A stretch of DNA of 24,611 bases from JACMQX01 sp044225675 (GTDB lineage Bacteria > Pseudomonadota > Gammaproteobacteria > Burkholderiales > Burkholderiaceae_C). The stretch spans positions 1 through 24,611 of the forward strand of contig JBGAIH010000049.1 in the NCBI GenBank assembly GCA_044225675.1, in the 5' to 3' direction. Position 1 is the stretch's first letter, and each line of letters starts with the position of its first letter. A program made the position numbers and the translations under genes. The notes below the pieces were generated by a model. That model ran no database searches. It was given only the letters and a program-made list of their open reading frames with translations, and was not told the DNA's origin. Below are positions 21,132 to 24,611 of this stretch, one piece after another.

Positions 21132-21563
21132 TCAGTTCTGGCGCCAGGGCAGGCCGCGCTGGCGCCAGCCACCGCGGTTGCCGCGGTGCCCCTGGGCATC
21201 CGCGTCGCCCTCGAAGCCTTCAAGGATGTTGTAGGCCTGCACGCCCAACTCGGCGGCGCGCCGCGCCGCTGCAATGGAGCGCACCCCGCTGCGGCACAGC
21301 AGCACGGCCTTGCGGCCTGCGGGCGCTGCGGCGCGGATGCCGTCATCGAACCCCGGATTCATCACCATGCCGGGCCACTGCTTCCAGGCGAGCGCCACCG
21401 CGCCCGGCACGAAACCCACCCATTCGCGCTCGGCGTCGCTGCGCACATCCACCAGCACGGCCTCGCCGGCCTCGACCCATTGCCAGGCCAGATCGGGCGT
21501 GATGTCGCCGGCATAGCCTTCAGCCGGACGGACGTCGGTGTCGTTTGGGGTCGTGTCACTCAT
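21132..21563 (-). CDS. Rhodanese-like domain protein
   Basis: The 143-residue single rhodanese domain has VLVDVRSDAEREWVGFVPGA (residues 37-56), the substrate-binding region near AWKQWPGM, and the active-site loop CRSGVRS with Cys90. Cys90 would carry the persulfide sulfur. Rhodaneses transfer sulfane sulfur between thiosulfate or persulfides and acceptors. The C-terminal segment HRGNRGGWRQRGLPWRQ is Arg/Trp-rich, as in many proteobacterial relatives. The start at 21563 has AAAGGA eight bases upstream; the frame is open further upstream but without such support. It is divergent from the TRAP operon. The physiological partner is unknown. Confidence 0.9.
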   Translation of the reverse strand: MSDTTPNDTDVRPAEGYAGDITPDLAWQWVEAGEAVLVDVRSDAEREWVGFVPGAVALAWKQWPGMVMNPGFDDGIRAAAPAGRKAVLLCRSGVRSIAAARRAAELGVQAYNILEGFEGDADAQGHRGNRGGWRQRGLPWRQN

Positions 21564-21717
21564 GCGGCGGGTCCTTTCACGGGGCTGCGGCGCCGGGGCG
21601 GTGCCGGCGGGGTGCCGGTGCGGTATCGGTGAAGTACCGGCCATCGTGCGCTGCAGCAAAAAACTGTTTTGTCTTTCATCGTACCAATCCGGCTGCCGGC
21701 CATGGTGAAAACCCTCT

Positions 21718-21746
21718 TTGCTGACCACCTCCTGACCGCCAATGAT
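21718..21746 (+). promoter_or_regulatory. Candidate sigma-70 promoter for TRAP operon
   Basis: TTGCTG (21718-21723), a 17-bp spacer and AATGAT (21741-21746) lie about 37 bp before the TRAP binding-protein start. The match is moderate. The neighbouring TAACAATTTAT (21753-21763) could supply an alternative -10. The 21564-21782 interval between divergent genes also has an A/T-rich patch at 21657-21680. Confidence 0.35.
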
Positions 21747-21782
21747 GGTTTGCTAACAATTTATCCAACCCAGGAGACAACC

Positions 21783-22907
21783 ATGACCGACAGCAAATCC
21801 CCCCGCCGCCGCAGCCTGCTCAAGGGCGCAGCCATCGCCTCCGGCGCGCTGGCCGCCCCCATGGTGGCCAATGCGCAGGCCGCGACCACGTCCTTCCGGT
21901 TCCAGAGCACGTGGCCGGCCAAGGACATCTTCCACGAGTACGCGAACGACTTCGCCAAGAAGGTCAACGACATGGCCGGCGGGCGCCTGAAGATCGAGGT
22001 GCTGCCTTCGGGCGCGGTGGTGCCGGCCTTCCAGCTGCTCGAAGCGGTGAACAAGGGCACGCTCGACGGCGGCCATGGCGTGGTGGCCTACCACTACGGC
22101 AAGAACTCGGCGCTGGCGCTGTGGGGCTCTGGCCCGGCCTTCGGCATGAACTCCAACATGGTGCTGGCCTGGCATGAATACGGCGGCGGCAAGGCGCTGC
22201 TGGAGGAAATCTACAAGACCATCAACATGGACGTGGTGTCCTTCCTGTACGGGCCGATGCAGGTGCAGCCGCTCGGCTGGTTCAAGAAGCCGGTGTCCAA
22301 CGTGTCGCAGATGAAGGGCCTGAAGTTCCGCACCGTGGGTCTCGCGGTGGATGTATTCAACGAGCTGGGCTCGGCCGTCAACCCGCTGCCCGGCGGCGAG
22401 ATCGTGCCGGCGCTCGACCGCGGCCTGATCGACGCGGCCGAGTTCAACAACGCCTCGTCCGACCGGGTGCTGGGCTTTCCCGACGTGGCCAAGAACTGCA
22501 TGCTGCAAAGCTTCCACCAGAGCGGCGAGCAGTTCGAAGTGCTGTTCAACAAGGCCAAGTACAACGCGCTGCCGGCCGAACTCAAGGCCATCATCCAGTA
22601 CGGCGTGCAGGCCGCCAGCGCCGACATGAGCTGGAAGGCGATCGACCGCAACTCCAGGGACTACATCGAGCTCAAGACCAAGGACAAGGTCAACTTCTAC
22701 AAGACGCCCGACGCCATCCTCAAGGCGCAGCTCGACGCCTGGGACAAGGTGATCGCCAAGAAGGCCGGCGAGAACGCCCTGTTCAAGAAGGTGCTGGACT
22801 CGCAGCGCGACTTCGCCTCGCGCGCAGTGGCCTGGGACAACGACTACAACATCAACTTCCGCATGGCCTACGACCGCTACTTCGGCAAGGGCGCGAAGAA
22901 GGCCTGA
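21783..22907 (+). CDS. TRAP transporter periplasmic substrate-binding protein (DctP/TakP type)
   Basis: The 374-residue protein has a twin-arginine-like leader PRRRSLLKG (residues 7-15), a hydrophobic stretch and cleavage near ANAQA (about 29-33). The mature part is TRAP-specific: TSFRFQSTWPAKD, MKGLKFRTVGLAVDVFNELG with Arg183 in the place of the conserved carboxylate-binding Arg, and GGEIVPALDRGLIDAAEF. These resemble the alpha-keto-acid-binding TakP branch, so a keto or hydroxy carboxylate is the likely ligand class (inference). It delivers ligand to the small and large permeases that follow, driven by a sodium or proton gradient. AGGAGA precedes the start. The binding protein comes first in the operon and is separated from the permeases by a 13-bp hairpin. 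Confidence 0.93.
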   Translation: MTDSKSPRRRSLLKGAAIASGALAAPMVANAQAATTSFRFQSTWPAKDIFHEYANDFAKKVNDMAGGRLKIEVLPSGAVVPAFQLLEAVNKGTLDGGHGVVAYHYGKNSALALWGSGPAFGMNSNMVLAWHEYGGGKALLEEIYKTINMDVVSFLYGPMQVQPLGWFKKPVSNVSQMKGLKFRTVGLAVDVFNELGSAVNPLPGGEIVPALDRGLIDAAEFNNASSDRVLGFPDVAKNCMLQSFHQSGEQFEVLFNKAKYNALPAELKAIIQYGVQAASADMSWKAIDRNSRDYIELKTKDKVNFYKTPDAILKAQLDAWDKVIAKKAGENALFKKVLDSQRDFASRAVAWDNDYNINFRMAYDRYFGKGAKKA

Positions 22908-22926
22908 CCGACTGCGTCCCCCTGAA

Positions 22927-22961
22927 AAGGGGCGGCTGGGCCGACCGTCCAGCCGCCCCTT
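22927..22961 (+). terminator. Strong hairpin between TRAP binding protein and permease genes
   Basis: AAGGGGCGGCTGG and CCAGCCGCCCCTT form a perfect 13-bp stem around a nine-base loop, starting 20 bp after the binding-protein stop. Only a short GGTTTG follows instead of a T-run. Hairpins here commonly stabilise or partly terminate the transcript so the binding protein exceeds the permeases. That role is inferred. Confidence 0.7.
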
Positions 22962-23008
22962 GGTTTGCGCAAGAGCGCCGACTTCTCTCCTCGCAGAAAC
23001 CCTCCACC

Positions 23009-23629
23009 ATGCAAAAACTGCTGCTTGCGGTCGACCGGCTTTCCACCTGGATCGGCCAGATCTTCGCCTGGGCCATCGTGCTGCTGACGGTCGCCATTTC
23101 CTGGGAAGTGTTCTCGCGCTATGTGCTGGGCAAGCCCCACGGCTGGATGCTGGACGCGCAGATCATGCTCTACGGCGTGCTGTTCATGATGGCGGGCGCC
23201 TACACCCTGTCCAAGAACGGGCACGTGCGCGGCGACGTGCTCTACGGCTTCTTCCGGCCGCGCACGCAGGCCTGGCTGGACCTGATTCTCTACATCGTTT
23301 TCTTCCTGCCGGGCGTGGTCGCGCTGACCTGGGCCGGCTGGAACTACTTCACCGATTCGCTGGCGATCCGCGAGCACACCTTCAACGCCGACCCGATTCC
23401 CGTCTACCCCTTCAAGTTCTTCATTCCGCTGGCTGGCGGCATCCTGCTGCTGCAGGGCCTGGTGGAGATCGCGCGCTGCGTGATCTGCATCCGCCAGGGT
23501 GAATGGCCCTCGCGCGGCGAGGACGTCGAGGAAGTCGACGTCGACAAGCTCAAGGCGATGGTAAACGTCAAGGACGAGGACATCCAGGCGCTGGACCGCT
23601 ACGTCGCGGGCGAAGGAGCGCGGCGATGA
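23009..23629 (+). CDS. TRAP transporter small permease (DctQ type)
   Basis: The 206-residue protein has four predicted membrane segments (about residues 13-34, 50-68, 90-112 and 134-160). It includes the family's SWEVFSRYVLGKPHGWMLDAQ (31-51) and LSKNGHVRGDVLYG (67-80) motifs. It forms the permease complex with the large subunit in the inner membrane. Its C-terminus (170-206) is an acidic hydrophilic tail, EDVEEVDVDKLKAMVNVKDE, longer than in many DctQ proteins. There is no strong Shine-Dalgarno before the ATG. It overlaps the next gene as ATGA (23626-23629). Confidence 0.92.
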   Translation: MQKLLLAVDRLSTWIGQIFAWAIVLLTVAISWEVFSRYVLGKPHGWMLDAQIMLYGVLFMMAGAYTLSKNGHVRGDVLYGFFRPRTQAWLDLILYIVFFLPGVVALTWAGWNYFTDSLAIREHTFNADPIPVYPFKFFIPLAGGILLLQGLVEIARCVICIRQGEWPSRGEDVEEVDVDKLKAMVNVKDEDIQALDRYVAGEGARR

Positions 23630-24611
23630 AACTGCGCAAGGAACTGTGGTTCGGCTTCAGCCTCATGGGGCTGATCGTGCTGGCGGCCCTCTACATGCTG
23701 GTGAGCGTGCCGGTGATCGAGCGCGGCCACGTCGGCCTGCTGATGCTGTCGCTGGTGGTCGTGGCCATCATGCTCGGCTTTCCCACGGCGTTCACGCTGA
23801 TGGGCATGGGCATGATCTTCACCTGGCTGGCCTACGACCGCAACATCACGCACACGCTGGACCTGATGGTGCAGGCCACCTTCAAGGTGATGAGCAACGA
23901 CGTGCTCATCTCCATTCCGCTGTTCGTCTTCATGGGCTACCTGGTCGAGCGCGCCAACCTGATCGAGAAGCTCTTTCGCAGCCTGCACCTGGCGCTCGCG
24001 CGCCTGCCCGGCGCGCTGGCGGTGGCCACGCTGGTGACCTGCGCGGTGTTCGCCACCGCCACGGGCATCGTCGGTGCAGTGGTCACGCTGATGGGGCTGC
24101 TGGCGCTGCCGGCGATGCTGCGCGGCGGCTACAGCGTGCAGGTGTCAGCCGGTGCGATCACGGCCGGCGGCTGCCTGGGCATTCTGATCCCGCCGTCGGT
24201 GCTGCTGATCGTCTATGGGGCCACGGCCGGCGTGTCGGTGGTGCAGCTGTATGCCGGCGCGTTCTTCCCGGGCCTGATGCTCGCGGGGCTGTACATCCTC
24301 TACGTGATCCTGCTGGCCAAGATCAAGCCGTCGCTGGCGCCACCGCTGTCGGCGGCCGAGCGCTTCGTGCCGCTGCCGCCGCTGTCGGACAAGCTCGCGC
24401 CCTCGCATGCCTCGCTCGCGCTGCCAACGCTGCTGGCCGCGCTCAAGGGAAGCCGCAACCGGGACGTGCCGACCAGCTACATCCTCAAGCAGCTGGCCAT
24501 CGTGGCGCTGCCCGCCGTACTGTTTGCGTTCGCTGCGCTGTGGAGCTGGCAGAGCGTGACCACGCCGGCCCCCGTGGAGGAAGCACCCGCGCTCGAACGC
24601 ATGGGCGACGG
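23626..24611 (+). CDS. TRAP transporter large permease (DctM type), 3' end outside window
   Basis: The 328 residues visible are strongly hydrophobic, with DctM motifs: VVAIMLGFPTAFTLMG (residues 45-60), VLISIPLFVFMGYLVERA (93-110), the FATATGIVGAVVTLMGLLALPAML run (142-165) and AGGCLGILIPPSVLLIVYG (180-198). It carries the ion-coupled transport pathway in the inner membrane. Residues 232-290 form a long hydrophilic stretch, followed by another membrane segment and a Pro/Glu-rich loop (312-325). This is more insertion than in the roughly 430-residue DctM standard and suggests a longer variant. AAGGAG lies upstream within dctQ. Confidence 0.92.
   Translation, partial: MKLRKELWFGFSLMGLIVLAALYMLVSVPVIERGHVGLLMLSLVVVAIMLGFPTAFTLMGMGMIFTWLAYDRNITHTLDLMVQATFKVMSNDVLISIPLFVFMGYLVERANLIEKLFRSLHLALARLPGALAVATLVTCAVFATATGIVGAVVTLMGLLALPAMLRGGYSVQVSAGAITAGGCLGILIPPSVLLIVYGATAGVSVVQLYAGAFFPGLMLAGLYILYVILLAKIKPSLAPPLSAAERFVPLPPLSDKLAPSHASLALPTLLAALKGSRNRDVPTSYILKQLAIVALPAVLFAFAALWSWQSVTTPAPVEEAPALERMGD

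Noticed and set aside
21132..21191. Arg/Trp/Gly-rich C-terminus of the rhodanese protein as a novel motif or RNA-binding tail
   Set aside because: A similar HRG...GGWR..GLPW ending is familiar from other proteobacterial single-domain rhodaneses, so it appears ordinary.

Overview
The window is a chromosomal stretch of a very GC-rich proteobacterium. Codon third positions are almost all G or C. The gene content (orphan periplasmic binding proteins, a TRAP transporter, a polyhydroxyalkanoate-type granule protein, type III pantothenate kinase, an Rnk-like regulator) and the CCCCCCGATGCG-type hairpin repeats fit a betaproteobacterium of the Burkholderiales, probably Comamonadaceae. That assignment comes from recognition, not from a marker gene. 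I see no phage, integrase, insertion sequence, CRISPR, tRNA or rRNA.

Region 1 (1-2459): a cut-off ABC-transporter ATPase on the minus strand lies divergent from a TetR-type regulator. The regulator is followed by a TPR-like protein and a small hemerythrin-domain protein. Region 2 (2460-4412): a wax ester synthase/diacylglycerol acyltransferase-family enzyme is divergent from an acyl-CoA-binding protein, which suggests acyl-CoA handling and storage lipid. Region 3 (9233 down to 4420, minus strand): a tightly overlapping four-gene operon encodes a molybdopterin oxidoreductase, a HExxH lipoprotein peptidase, a polyhydroxyalkanoate-system protein and a family III CoA-transferase. All three junctions overlap.

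Region 4 (9273-15257): two related branched-chain-type periplasmic binding proteins without any permease or ATPase stand beside an ArgE-type deacetylase (minus strand), an M20 amidohydrolase and a DUF2817 M14-like peptidase (plus strand, ATGA overlap). Together they look like capture and hydrolysis of N-acyl amino acids or peptides, although the substrate is not shown. Region 5 (15258-17952): an Rnk-type protein with a long structured leader, then a REC-domain protein of unusual architecture divergent from a LuxR-type HTH protein.

Region 6 (17951-19700): three copies of a GC-rich triple-hairpin repeat bracket a divergent pair, a Kbp/YgaU-like potassium-binding protein and type III pantothenate kinase. 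Two copies are in tandem with an 82-bp period. Region 7 (19701-21563): a third M20 peptidase and a rhodanese-domain protein, both on the minus strand. Region 8 (21783-24611): a TRAP transporter operon (binding protein, 13-bp hairpin, small permease, large permease cut by the window end).

Most genes belong to recognisable families and are intact. The least explained items are the mixed-function overlapping operon, the REC protein with its expanded receiver and unknown C-terminus, the structured leaders before rnk and the second binding protein, and the hairpin repeat whose stem changes on both arms between copies.
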